Position numbers and translations under genes: made by a program. From Opacimonas sp014872805 (GTDB taxonomy: Bacteria; Pseudomonadota; Gammaproteobacteria; Enterobacterales; Alteromonadaceae), in the NCBI GenBank assembly GCA_014872805.1, contig WKFN01000014.1, forward strand, positions 186,001-250,000: DNA of 64,000 bases, written 5' to 3'. Shown here piece by piece: positions 35,583 to 44,872 of this stretch (its first letter is position 1; every line of letters starts with the position of its first letter). Below the pieces are notes generated by a model. That model was given only the letters and a program-made list of their open reading frames with translations. It had not been told where the DNA came from and searched no databases.

Positions 35583-36316
35583 TGACCAGCGTAGATCAAG
35601 ACTCATCAATAAGTTATGAACGCTGGGTGAGTTTGATTTTTTTAACCTGTGTGTTGGTGAGTTTTGCTGTTTGTGGTATGAGCTTGCGCAGCTGGATGTT
35701 GGATGCGCAAAAAGTGCCAGTGCGACACATACAGATTCTAGGGAAAACTGAATACGTTCAGCGGGAGACTTTAGTTGAATTTATTCGTGAATCCCATACC
35801 GGGAGTTTTTTTGCTTTAGATGTCAATGCCATTTATGAGAGCTTATTGGAACAACCTTGGGTATATCAGGCTTCGGTAAGAAAAAAATGGCCAGATACGT
35901 TGCAGGTATTTGTCGTTGAGCAGGTTCCAGTGGCGAATTGGAATGGTGATCAGTTGGTCAATTCTGAAGGCATTGCCTTTAGTGGAAATATTCAGCTGGC
36001 AAAATTACCGAGTATGTATGGCCCTAATGGTGCTGAACAAACTGCATTAACAGGGCTTAATGCGATGTCAGGTTTATTGACTCAACATGATTTGGTGATA
36101 GATAGTTTGTTGTTGACTGAGCGTTTTGCTTGGCAAGTTGAGCTTAAAAACGGCATCAGAATTAATTTAGGGCGACAAGATTTTATTGAGCGAGTACAAC
36201 GGTTTGTGAATTTGTACCCGCTGTTATTAGAACAAAATAAATCGATAGAGTATGTTGATCTACGATACGACACAGGTGCAGCAGTACGTTTCGTAGAAAA
36301 GACTACTTCGATTTAA
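35582..36316 (+). CDS. ftsQ: Cell division protein FtsQ
   Basis: Bitopic protein that links early and late divisome parts through FtsL and FtsB. The 244 residues comprise a short cytoplasmic tail, a membrane helix at about 17-36, a POTRA-type domain (about 45-115, including ILGKTEYVQRETLVEFI) and the beta domain with LPSMYGPNG. It lies between ddl and ftsA as usual. Confidence 0.95.
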   Translation: MTSVDQDSSISYERWVSLIFLTCVLVSFAVCGMSLRSWMLDAQKVPVRHIQILGKTEYVQRETLVEFIRESHTGSFFALDVNAIYESLLEQPWVYQASVRKKWPDTLQVFVVEQVPVANWNGDQLVNSEGIAFSGNIQLAKLPSMYGPNGAEQTALTGLNAMSGLLTQHDLVIDSLLLTERFAWQVELKNGIRINLGRQDFIERVQRFVNLYPLLLEQNKSIEYVDLRYDTGAAVRFVEKTTSI

Positions 36317-36345
36317 CCAATGGTTTAAATAGGAAAATTGCGCAC

Positions 36346-37575
36346 ATGGCAAAAATTGAGACTTCAGGTTTGCTTGTTGGATTAGATATTGGTACACACA
36401 GTATTAAAGCCGTATTAGGTGAAGTGCTAGATGATGGTGATATCAATGTATTGGGTGTCGGCAATCACTTTGTAAAAGGAATGGATAAAGGCGGGGTGAA
36501 TGATCTAAACCTAGTCTCTGACGCATTAAAACGCGCTGTAGAAGAGATGGAGTTAATGGCTGATTGTCGTGTATCGTCTGCTATTTTAGGTATTTCTGGA
36601 CGGCATATTGGTTGTCAAAATGAACACGGTATGGTGCCAATAAACCATAATGAAGTGACCCAAGATGATATTGTGAACGTTATTCATGCTGCGCGTTCAG
36701 TACCTATTTCTGCAGACCGTCGGATTTTGCACGTGTTGCCACAAGAGTACAGTGTTGATGTACAAGAGAACGTTAAAAATCCGTTAGGTATGTCTGGTGT
36801 TCGGATGGAAGCAAATGTTCATATTATTACCTGTGCAGATGATATGGCTAAGAATTTTATCAAGTGTACCGACCGATGTGGCATTAGCATCGACAGTACA
36901 GTTTTCTCTGCGTTAGCCTCAAGCCACTCTATACTTACCGAAGACGAAAAAGAGCTCGGTGTCTGTCTTGTCGATATCGGGGCAGGGACAGTTGATTTAA
37001 CTATCTATGCTGATGCGTGTGTGAGATATTCAGCGGTGATCCCGGTTGGTGGCAACCAAATCACTAATGATATTGCTAAAATATTCCGTACACCCTTGAA
37101 TCATGCGGAGCAAATCAAGATATCTCAAGCGTGTGCGATCAAAGATCTCGTTAGCATGGAAGAAACGATCAATGTACCCAGCGTAGGTGGACGTGAAGAT
37201 CGCAGCATGTCCCGCCATACGTTGGCGGAAGTGATTGAGCCAAGGTTCCATGAAATTCTAGAACTGGTTTATGAACACATTAGAGATAGTGGGTTATTCG
37301 AACAGGTTGCTGCGGGTGTTGTGTTGACTGGTGGAACTAGCAAAATGCCTGGTGCCTTAGAATTAGCTGAAAGCATTTTCGGTTTACCAGTGCGAATCGG
37401 TAAACCAATGAATATCAAAGGGTTAACCGATTATGTCAACGATCCAGCGTATGCACAAGTCATTGGTTTATTACATTATGGAAAGCTAGAAACAATGGAA
37501 AATACAGCGCCTATCAGAAATACAGAAGAAGGAATTTTTCAGCGAATAAAAGCTTGGTTTAAAGGCGAATTTTAA
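36346..37575 (+). CDS. ftsA: Cell division protein FtsA
   Basis: Actin-like protein that tethers FtsZ to the membrane and recruits later division proteins. The 409 residues include the ATPase motifs GLDIGTHSIKAV near the start and LVDIGAGTVDLTIY in the centre, VVLTGGTSKMPG further on, and a C-terminal amphipathic helix (FQRIKAWFKGEF), the membrane-targeting sequence. It lies 29 bases after ftsQ and 44 bases before ftsZ. Confidence 0.97.
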   Translation: MAKIETSGLLVGLDIGTHSIKAVLGEVLDDGDINVLGVGNHFVKGMDKGGVNDLNLVSDALKRAVEEMELMADCRVSSAILGISGRHIGCQNEHGMVPINHNEVTQDDIVNVIHAARSVPISADRRILHVLPQEYSVDVQENVKNPLGMSGVRMEANVHIITCADDMAKNFIKCTDRCGISIDSTVFSALASSHSILTEDEKELGVCLVDIGAGTVDLTIYADACVRYSAVIPVGGNQITNDIAKIFRTPLNHAEQIKISQACAIKDLVSMEETINVPSVGGREDRSMSRHTLAEVIEPRFHEILELVYEHIRDSGLFEQVAAGVVLTGGTSKMPGALELAESIFGLPVRIGKPMNIKGLTDYVNDPAYAQVIGLLHYGKLETMENTAPIRNTEEGIFQRIKAWFKGEF

Positions 37576-37619
37576 AAAATAATAATATATAATAGTAAAA
37601 TATATTGGAGAGCAGAAAT

Positions 37620-38735
37620 ATGTTTGAATTAATTGAAGACGATAGTACCGAAGCGGTGATCAAAGTCATTGGCGTAGGTGGCGGCGGCGGTAATGCCGTT
37701 GAACACATGGTCAAAAATAAAATTGAAGGTGTTGAGTTCATCGCAGTTAATACAGATGCTCAAGTCCTAAAAAAATCCAATGCAGATACAATCCTGCAAA
37801 TCGGTAATGCCGTAACCAAAGGCCTAGGCGCAGGAGCTGATCCTAATATTGGCCGTGAAGCGGCGCACGAAGATCGCGAAACCATTCGCCAGGCTATCGA
37901 TGGTGCTGATATGGTATTTATTACCGCGGGCATGGGTGGTGGCACCGGTACGGGTGCGGCGCCCGAAGTCGCTAAGATTGCTCGTGAAATGGGGATCTTA
38001 AGTGTTGCAGTGGTAACCCGTCCATTTCCTTTTGAAGGCAAAAAGCGTAACGGCTATGCTTCGCAGGGTATCGATGAGCTAGCTAAACACGTTGATTCAC
38101 TCATTACCATTCCGAATGAAAAACTCTTAAAAGTATTGGGCAAAGGTACTCCGTTATTAAAAGCCTTTGAAGCTGCTAATGACGTACTATTGGGCTCAGT
38201 TAGAGGTATTGCTGAATTGATCACGACTGAAGGTCTGGTCAATGTTGACTTCGCAGACGTTAAGACAGTGATGTCAGAAATGGGTACGGCAATGATGGGC
38301 ACAGGTTCCGCTACAGGTGAAGACCGCGCTGAAGAAGCCGCAAGCCAAGCAATTGCCTGTCCGTTGCTAGAAGATATCGATTTAACGGGTGCGAAAGGTA
38401 TTTTGGTAAATATCACTGCAGGTCCTGATTTTGCGATTGACGAGTATGAAACGGTAGGTAACGCAGTAAAAGCCTTTGCCTCAGAAAACGCCACGGTAGT
38501 CGTTGGTACGGTTATCGACATGGATATGACTGACGAAGTGCGCGTAACAGTCGTTGCCACCGGAATTGGTACTGAAAAGCCAGATATTTCAGTGGTACCA
38601 ACTTCGCCACAGGTGACCAAATCTGTTGTTGTTGGAGCGTCTCATGCTGCTGCACCAGCACCTGAAACGACTCCAGAAAAAGATGCTGAGGAGTATTTGG
38701 ATATTCCAGCGTTTTTACGTCGTCAGGCAGATTAA
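37620..38735 (+). CDS. ftsZ: Cell division GTPase FtsZ
   Basis: Tubulin homologue that forms the Z ring. I chose ATG 37620 (371 residues), which has a GGAGAG ribosome binding site; an in-frame TTG lies 15 bases upstream. The tubulin signature GGGTGTG is at 106-112 and the T7-loop region around NVDFADVKTVMSEMG is intact. A short linker leads to the conserved C-terminal peptide EYLDIPAFLRRQ, which binds FtsA and ZipA. The upstream spacer is very AT-rich and might hold a local promoter. Confidence 0.98.
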   Translation: MFELIEDDSTEAVIKVIGVGGGGGNAVEHMVKNKIEGVEFIAVNTDAQVLKKSNADTILQIGNAVTKGLGAGADPNIGREAAHEDRETIRQAIDGADMVFITAGMGGGTGTGAAPEVAKIAREMGILSVAVVTRPFPFEGKKRNGYASQGIDELAKHVDSLITIPNEKLLKVLGKGTPLLKAFEAANDVLLGSVRGIAELITTEGLVNVDFADVKTVMSEMGTAMMGTGSATGEDRAEEAASQAIACPLLEDIDLTGAKGILVNITAGPDFAIDEYETVGNAVKAFASENATVVVGTVIDMDMTDEVRVTVVATGIGTEKPDISVVPTSPQVTKSVVVGASHAAAPAPETTPEKDAEEYLDIPAFLRRQAD

Positions 38736-38810
38736 TTCATCTTGCTGAATTATGATTGACTGTTAACTGGTACGACCATATAATATGCCACCAGTTTTCA
38801 AGGGTTTACT

Positions 38811-39725
38811 ATGATTAAACAACGTACAATCAAATATGCGGTTCAAGAAACCGGTATCGGCTTGCATAAGGGGAACAAGGTCACGATGACGCTGCGCCCC
38901 GCTCCGGCTAATACCGGGATTATTTTTCGTCGTATTGATTTGTCTCCACACGTTGATATCCCTGCCCGTGCAGATGCTGTTAAGGACACAGTACTATGTA
39001 CTTGTGTAAGTAACTCTGATGGCGTGGCAATTCATACCGTTGAACACCTTGTTTCTGCTCTAGCTGGTCTTGGCATTGATAATATTATCGTAGAAGTAAA
39101 CAGTCATGAACTCCCTATTATGGATGGCAGCGCGAGTCCATTTATCTTTTTACTACAATCGGCAGGAATTGAAGAACTCAATGCACCTAAGCAGTTTTTG
39201 CGCTTGATAAAGCCGGTTCGAGTTGAAGAAGGTGATAAGTGGGCAGAATTACTTCCGTATAATGGTTTTAAAGTTGATTTTAGAATTGATTTTGACCACC
39301 CAGTAATCAGCCAAACTCGTCAACATATGGAATTAGATTTTAGTTCTGACTCCTACATTGACCATGTATCTCGTGCAAGAACCTTTGGTTTCATGCGTGA
39401 TCTTGAGACCATGAATGCGATGGACTTAGCTTTAGGCGGCAGTATGAATAATGCTGTAGCGCTCGACGAATATCGGGTCCTGAATCCTGAGGGACTGCGT
39501 TACAGTGATGAGTTTTTAAAGCACAAAATCCTTGATGCCGTCGGTGATCTGTATTTAGGTGGTTACAGCATTATTGGCATGCTCAAAGCTTACAAGACGG
39601 GGCATGGCCTAAATAACAAGCTTCTCAATGCTGTGATTAACGACAAAGCGGCATGGGAGTTTGTGACATACGAAGCTGGTGATGTACCAATTCAATATAT
39701 TAATCCGGTACTTGCCACTATTTAG
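38811..39725 (+). CDS. lpxC: UDP-3-O-acyl-N-acetylglucosamine deacetylase LpxC
   Basis: Zinc deacetylase of the committed step in lipid A synthesis. The 304-residue protein has its zinc ligands at the E. coli positions: H79 in HTVEHLVSAL, and H238 and D242 in KHKILDAVGD. H265, in KTGHGLNN, is the likely general acid. It ends the dcw cluster, 75 bases after ftsZ, and shows that the organism makes an outer membrane with lipid A. Confidence 0.98.
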   Translation: MIKQRTIKYAVQETGIGLHKGNKVTMTLRPAPANTGIIFRRIDLSPHVDIPARADAVKDTVLCTCVSNSDGVAIHTVEHLVSALAGLGIDNIIVEVNSHELPIMDGSASPFIFLLQSAGIEELNAPKQFLRLIKPVRVEEGDKWAELLPYNGFKVDFRIDFDHPVISQTRQHMELDFSSDSYIDHVSRARTFGFMRDLETMNAMDLALGGSMNNAVALDEYRVLNPEGLRYSDEFLKHKILDAVGDLYLGGYSIIGMLKAYKTGHGLNNKLLNAVINDKAAWEFVTYEAGDVPIQYINPVLATI

Positions 39726-39749
39726 CGCCAACGTCTGCTTGAATTCCAT

Positions 39750-39770
39750 AGCGATTCAGTTAAAATCGCT
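39750..39770 (+). terminator. Possible hairpin after lpxC
   Basis: AGCGATT (39750-39756) pairs with AATCGCT (39764-39770) around seven bases, followed by GTTTG. Position is right for the end of the dcw operon, but the T-tract is poor, so it may be an attenuator or chance structure. Confidence 0.35.
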
Positions 39771-39796
39771 GTTTGAATATCTTTTAAATAACACAT

Positions 39797-40663
39797 ATGC
39801 GCTTGCAACTTCAACTAGAACACAGCGGTAAACGTTATCGAACAGACTTGTCGATTCGACGTGTTTTGGTCTGTTTCGTAATGGCCAGTTTAGTGTTTAT
39901 TGTGTCCTCGCGCTCTACCCAAATTACTACAGAACACGCCAATCAAGTGAGTTTAGTCAAACAGGGTTTGCTGGCACAGCAAAGCATGCTAGAGCAAGTC
40001 ATTGAGCAATCTGACATTGAACAAAATGCCCTACTACAGCACATCTCGGCAATGCAAGCAAAGTTATCCTTGCTTTCTTTACAGCAGATAGACATTGCCA
40101 AAGCAATGAATGTCAAACTTACCGATATCCCTATACCCGTTCCAGAACCAGAATTTGAGCCATCGGTGAGCGGTTCTTTGCAAGCTCTACAACGCCAATT
40201 AGACGTTCAAATTAAGCAACTAGCGATCCTTGAAAATGTCTTTAACAACACCCATATAGATATTCAACAACGTATAACCGGTCGGCCAATACAAACCGGT
40301 TGGTTATCTTCCTATTATGGAATGCGGGATGACCCCTTTACAGGGAAGCAAGCCATGCACAAAGGAATTGATTTTGCAGGGAATGAAGGCGATCCAGTTA
40401 TCGCGACTGCCGCTGGCGTAGTGACTTGGTCAGGTGAGCGGTTTGGCTATGGAAATTTGGTCGAAATTAATCACGGAAATGGATTAGTCACTCGCTACGG
40501 GCACAATCAGAGCTTAAACGTTGTCGTCGGGGAAGTGGTAACAAAAGGACACCGTATTGCTACCGTTGGTAATACGGGGCGTTCGACAGGCGCACACGTT
40601 CACTACGAAATAATAAAACAAGGTAAACAAATTGATCCCCTCCCTTATGTTTACCGCAAATAA
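39797..40663 (+). CDS. M23-family metallopeptidase (LytM domain)
   Basis: Membrane-anchored peptidoglycan endopeptidase or amidase activator of 288 residues. One hydrophobic helix lies at about 24-42, followed by a Gln- and Leu-rich likely coiled coil to about 155, then the LytM domain. Zinc-site motifs HKGIDFAG and HVHYE are both present, so it may be catalytically active. It lies between lpxC and secA, a place taken by secM in enteric bacteria. A division-linked or wall-growth role is plausible from context, but not shown. Confidence 0.85.
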   Translation: MRLQLQLEHSGKRYRTDLSIRRVLVCFVMASLVFIVSSRSTQITTEHANQVSLVKQGLLAQQSMLEQVIEQSDIEQNALLQHISAMQAKLSLLSLQQIDIAKAMNVKLTDIPIPVPEPEFEPSVSGSLQALQRQLDVQIKQLAILENVFNNTHIDIQQRITGRPIQTGWLSSYYGMRDDPFTGKQAMHKGIDFAGNEGDPVIATAAGVVTWSGERFGYGNLVEINHGNGLVTRYGHNQSLNVVVGEVVTKGHRIATVGNTGRSTGAHVHYEIIKQGKQIDPLPYVYRK

Positions 40664-40688
40664 CTAAATTTACGGAATTTATTACAGC

Positions 40689-43370
40689 ATGTTTTCATCA
40701 ATCGCACGGAAAATTTTTGGCAGTCGTAACGATCGCATCCTCAAACAAGTAAACAAACGCGTTAAGTTAATTAACCAACTTGAAGCTGAGTTAGAAGCTT
40801 TATCAGATGAAGAGCTAAAGGGTAAAACCACGTTTTTTAAACAAGCTTTAGCTGAAGGCAAAACCTTAGATGACATTCTTGTAGAGGCATTTGCGGTGGT
40901 TCGTGAAGCCAGTAAACGCGTTTACGGTATGCGTCATTTTGATGTGCAGATGACCGGTGGTGTGATTTTGCACGAAGGTAAGATTGCGGAAATGCGTACT
41001 GGTGAAGGTAAAACGTTAACTGCAACCACGGCAACTTATCTCAATGCCTTAACCGGTAAAGGGGTCCATGTCATTACAGTCAATGACTACCTTGCCAAAC
41101 GCGATGCGGATGGATTGCGTCAGTTATTTTCATTCCTCGGTTTAACTGTGGGCTGCAATGTCCCCGGTATGTCTCAGCAAGAAAAAGTTGAAGCATACGC
41201 GTGTGATGTAACCTACGGCACAAATAACGAATTCGGTTTTGATTACCTTCGCGATAATATGGCATATAGTCCAGAACACAGAGTTCAACGCGGTTTATAT
41301 CATGCTGTTATCGATGAAGTAGATTCGATTTTAATTGATGAAGCAAGAACTCCTTTAATTATATCCGGTGCAGCCGAAGACAGTTCTGCGCTGTATAAGC
41401 AGATTAATGCTTTAGTTCCTAAACTTGTTCAACAGGATAAAGAAGATACCGAAGAAGAAGTGGGTGAAGGTCATTACACGGTAGATGAGAAGGCTAAACA
41501 AGTTTATTTGACTGAAAAAGGCCAAATATACGTTGAAGAACTCATGATTCAAGCGGGCATATTAAAAGAAGGTGACTCTTTATTTGCTTCTGCGAATATC
41601 GCCTTACTACAACACGTCAACGCAGCCCTCAAAGCACATAAAATCTTTGTCAAAGATGTGGATTACATTGTCAAAGATGAAGAAATTGTGATTGTCGATG
41701 AACACACTGGTCGTACGATGGAAGGACGTCGTTGGTCGGAAGGTTTACATCAAGCCGTAGAAGCAAAAGAAGGCGTAAAGATCCAAAACGAGAATCAAAC
41801 CCTTGCATCTATCACTTTCCAGAATTACTTCCGTCTGTACGAAAAACTCAGTGGTATGACGGGGACAGCGGATACTGAAGCGTTCGAATTTCAGCACATT
41901 TATGGGTTAGAAACGGTCGTTATCCCAACCAATAAGCCAATGATCCGCAAAGACATGTCTGATTTGATTTATCGCACAGCAGGCGAAAAATATTTAGCGA
42001 TTGTTGAAGACATCAAAGAGTGTGTGAAACGAGGTCAGCCAGTCTTGGTAGGCACGATTTCGATTGAAAATTCAGAGCTATTGTCTTCTGTTCTCAAAAA
42101 AGAAAAAATCAAACACAAGGTACTCAATGCTAAGTTCCATGCGCAAGAGGCAGAAATTGTGGCTCAAGCTGGGATGCCAGCCGCTGTAACCATTGCCACA
42201 AACATGGCAGGTCGTGGTACTGACATTGTGTTAGGTGGTAATTTACAAGCTGAACTTGAAGGCGTGACTGATGAAGCTAAGCGTCAAAAGTTGACCGAAG
42301 CCTGGCAGGAGCGTCATGCAGCGGTGCTAGAAGCCGGCGGCCTGCATATCATCGGTACCGAACGCCATGAATCACGTCGCATCGATAATCAGTTACGAGG
42401 CCGTTCAGGACGGCAAGGTGATGCGGGCTCTTCACGCTTTTATTTGTCTTTAGACGATCCGCTGATGCGTATATTTGCATCCGAAAAAATGGGCGCAATG
42501 ATGCAACGTCTTGGTATGGAAGAAGGGGAAGCAATTGAGCATCCTTGGGTAACTCGAGCGATTGAAAATGCCCAACGCAAAGTCGAAACGCGTAACTTTG
42601 ATATTCGCAAACAGCTTTTGGAATATGATGATGTTGCAAATGATCAGCGTAAAGTGATCTATGAACAGCGCAATGAGCTCCTAGAAGACGGTGACATGGG
42701 CGAAACGATAGCTGCAATTCGCAATGATGTTGTTGACGATACTATCAGCGAATATATTCCACCTGAGTCATTAGAAGAGATGTGGGATGTATCCGGTTTA
42801 GAAGAGCGTTTAAGAGCCGATTTTCAAGTCGAATTGCCTTTGCAACAATGGCTTGATGAAGACGACAAGCTGTTTGAAGAAAAACTGCGCGAAAAAATTC
42901 ACGCTGAGATCGATGCAGCTTACCAAGCTAAAGTTGACATGGTTGGTGAAGATGTCATGCGTCAGTTCGAAAAAGCTGTCATGTTGCAAAGTTTAGACAA
43001 CCATTGGAAAGAGCATCTTGCGGCGATGGATTATTTGCGTCAGGGTATTCATTTACGTGGTTATGCGCAAAAGAATCCAAAGCAAGAATACAAACGCGAG
43101 TCTTTTGAGTTATTTGCAGCCATGCTTGACAATCTTAAAGCAGAAGTCATTAGTCTACTGTCTAAAGTAAAAGTACAAGCTCAAGAAGATGTGGATGCAG
43201 TCGAACGTCAGCGTGCAGAACAAGCTGCAAAAGCGACCAAAACCAATGAGGATAACCAGCCGGCGGGAACTGTCAGAGTCGGTAATCGCACAGAGCCTAA
43301 AGTAGGTCGAAATGAACCTTGTCCTTGTGGCTCGGGCAAAAAGTACAAGCAATGTTGCGGTAAACTTTAA
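40689..43370 (+). CDS. secA: Preprotein translocase ATPase SecA
   Basis: Motor ATPase that drives preproteins through SecYEG. The 893-residue protein has Walker A MRTGEGKT, the DEVDSILIDEARTPL region including Walker B, the helicase motifs MAGRGTDI and GRSGRQGD, and the C-terminal zinc site with C878, C880, C889 and C890, which binds SecB. No SecM-like arrest gene precedes it. mutT begins on its last base. Confidence 0.98.
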   Translation: MFSSIARKIFGSRNDRILKQVNKRVKLINQLEAELEALSDEELKGKTTFFKQALAEGKTLDDILVEAFAVVREASKRVYGMRHFDVQMTGGVILHEGKIAEMRTGEGKTLTATTATYLNALTGKGVHVITVNDYLAKRDADGLRQLFSFLGLTVGCNVPGMSQQEKVEAYACDVTYGTNNEFGFDYLRDNMAYSPEHRVQRGLYHAVIDEVDSILIDEARTPLIISGAAEDSSALYKQINALVPKLVQQDKEDTEEEVGEGHYTVDEKAKQVYLTEKGQIYVEELMIQAGILKEGDSLFASANIALLQHVNAALKAHKIFVKDVDYIVKDEEIVIVDEHTGRTMEGRRWSEGLHQAVEAKEGVKIQNENQTLASITFQNYFRLYEKLSGMTGTADTEAFEFQHIYGLETVVIPTNKPMIRKDMSDLIYRTAGEKYLAIVEDIKECVKRGQPVLVGTISIENSELLSSVLKKEKIKHKVLNAKFHAQEAEIVAQAGMPAAVTIATNMAGRGTDIVLGGNLQAELEGVTDEAKRQKLTEAWQERHAAVLEAGGLHIIGTERHESRRIDNQLRGRSGRQGDAGSSRFYLSLDDPLMRIFASEKMGAMMQRLGMEEGEAIEHPWVTRAIENAQRKVETRNFDIRKQLLEYDDVANDQRKVIYEQRNELLEDGDMGETIAAIRNDVVDDTISEYIPPESLEEMWDVSGLEERLRADFQVELPLQQWLDEDDKLFEEKLREKIHAEIDAAYQAKVDMVGEDVMRQFEKAVMLQSLDNHWKEHLAAMDYLRQGIHLRGYAQKNPKQEYKRESFELFAAMLDNLKAEVISLLSKVKVQAQEDVDAVERQRAEQAAKATKTNEDNQPAGTVRVGNRTEPKVGRNEPCPCGSGKKYKQCCGKL

Positions 43371-43774
43371 TGGCTCAATCTTCATCTGAAATCGATGTTG
43401 CGGTTGGGGTGATCCTCAGAGATGGTGCTTGCTATGTCACTAAGCGCTCTGTGACGCAACATCAAGGTGGAAAGTGGGAATTTCCTGGTGGTAAATTAGA
43501 GTGCGATGAAACCCCTTTTAATGCCTTGGTTCGTGAACTCAGAGAAGAAGTAGGGATCAGCATTCTCGATGGTGAAGCTCAGTTTGTGATTACTTTTGAG
43601 TATCCTGAGAAGACGGTTCACTTACACGTTTTTTGGGTACACTTATTCAATGGTGAACCTGAATCAAAAGAAGGGCTAGAGGGGCGTTGGGTGGCGTTGA
43701 GTGAACTACCATCCTTGACATTCCCCGAGGCCAACCAGCCAATCATAGATAGCTTACTGGAACTTACCAAATAA
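43370..43774 (+). CDS. mutT: 8-oxo-dGTP diphosphatase MutT
   Basis: Nudix hydrolase that removes oxidised guanine nucleotides. The 134-residue protein has a full Nudix box starting GGKLECDETPFNALVREL and ending REEVGI, and a VAVGVILRDG start typical of MutT. The stop and start codons of secA and mutT overlap (TAATG), a common pairing in Gammaproteobacteria. Its 3' end overlaps the convergent aspartoacylase-like gene by 11 bases. Confidence 0.93.
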   Translation: MAQSSSEIDVAVGVILRDGACYVTKRSVTQHQGGKWEFPGGKLECDETPFNALVRELREEVGISILDGEAQFVITFEYPEKTVHLHVFWVHLFNGEPESKEGLEGRWVALSELPSLTFPEANQPIIDSLLELTK

Positions 43775-44636
43775 ATTTATCGGCGGTGGCAAAGGCCACG
43801 GCGCTTGCTTTATAAGCAGCTTCATTAATGAAATGAGGATACACGTTCTGCTCGCCGTTGTAATTAATACAACTGCCATCAAACATTAAAAACATGGGTT
43901 GACCTGGCTCTAAAACAGCAAAGTCACGATCTTGAAGGTTTGGATGAACAAGGCCTAGTATTTTTTCTTCTTCCGACAATGGAAAATGCATCACTTCGAG
44001 AAGCCGATAGGCTTCAAAACCGCCAAACTCTGGTACTGCTTCGCGATTGTACAAGACAACATATTCAAGAATGTGACCAAGCATTTCAACACTTTGAGCA
44101 TAGACATCGGCTCTACAAACGCCTTGAGGTTGTGCTCCGAGTTCGAGCATGATGCCGTATCTGCCACACGTGCAAAGGTAAGGGTGTTCTAAGTAACTGA
44201 CTTCGTCTTCAACGAGAATGTGAGCACTTGGCATGTGTTGTTTTAGGTAGGCTGCCATATTGCGATAAAAATCGTTCGATTCTAGAACGATCAACGTGGC
44301 CCCCATATTAGAGGTAGTATTGTGGATATCGATGACTAAATCGGTGCGAGGGTTATCTTTCGGCCCAATTTTACGATTAATGGTTTGGGCAAGGTTAAGC
44401 TCATATAGAGAGTTTGCTTGGTAAGCTAAGTTATCCAATGCAAATTGACGATTTAAATCTACGTCTATAAAACGAGTATTGGCAGCAACAGCATCGGGGT
44501 TTGCAATCAGGAAACTATAATCCAAAGAATCAGGCAAACTGTGAATGCCCCCAGCTAAGTTATTGATGAGATGTATTCCGGTAAGCTCGTTACCATGAGT
44601 GCCGCCGACTATTGCGACAGAAGAAATTGAGGCCAT
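43764..44636 (-). CDS. Aspartoacylase-family hydrolase
   Basis: Zinc carboxypeptidase-fold amidohydrolase of 290 residues. GGTHGNELTG near the N-terminus gives zinc ligands His and Glu, and DIHNTT the third ligand. NPDAVAANTRFIDVDLNR matches the aspartoacylase substrate-binding segment, and LELGAQPQG contains the likely catalytic Glu. The family removes acetyl from N-acetylaspartate or related N-acyl amino acids; the actual substrate here is unknown. It lies five bases after yacG on the same strand, so it is probably the last gene of the pilD-coaE-zapD-yacG unit. Confidence 0.85.
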   Translation of the reverse strand: MASISSVAIVGGTHGNELTGIHLINNLAGGIHSLPDSLDYSFLIANPDAVAANTRFIDVDLNRQFALDNLAYQANSLYELNLAQTINRKIGPKDNPRTDLVIDIHNTTSNMGATLIVLESNDFYRNMAAYLKQHMPSAHILVEDEVSYLEHPYLCTCGRYGIMLELGAQPQGVCRADVYAQSVEMLGHILEYVVLYNREAVPEFGGFEAYRLLEVMHFPLSEEEKILGLVHPNLQDRDFAVLEPGQPMFLMFDGSCINYNGEQNVYPHFINEAAYKASAVAFATADKFIW

Positions 44637-44641
44637 ACTAA

Positions 44642-44872
44642 TTATTCTTTAAAAAAAGTGTCTTCTTGCTGAGCTAAAAAGGCCTCAATATCTTCTTCAT
44701 TGGGCATAATATTCGCTTGATGGTCTTTTGATGCACCACATGGAATGGTTTTTTCTTCATCTGCCCATTCACCCAGATCAATTAATTGACATGTCTTGGA
44801 ACAAAAAGGGCGATAAGTAAACGCCTTACTCCATTCCACCGAAGTTTGGCATGTTGGACAGTTGACGTGCAT
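44642..44872 (-). CDS. yacG: DNA gyrase inhibitor YacG
   Basis: Small zinc protein of 76 residues. Four cysteines form the site: C5 and C8 (CPTC), C24 and C28 (CSKTC), followed by the conserved QLIDLGEWADEE segment. E. coli YacG binds GyrB and blocks DNA binding. It overlaps zapD by one base, as in many Gammaproteobacteria. The acidic C-terminal tail is typical. Confidence 0.93.
   Translation of the reverse strand: MHVNCPTCQTSVEWSKAFTYRPFCSKTCQLIDLGEWADEEKTIPCGASKDHQANIMPNEEDIEAFLAQQEDTFFKE

Noticed and set aside
38054..38620. 188-residue minus-strand open frame inside ftsZ
   Set aside because: Shadow of a highly conserved gene, with Ser/Thr/Val bias and no start signal.
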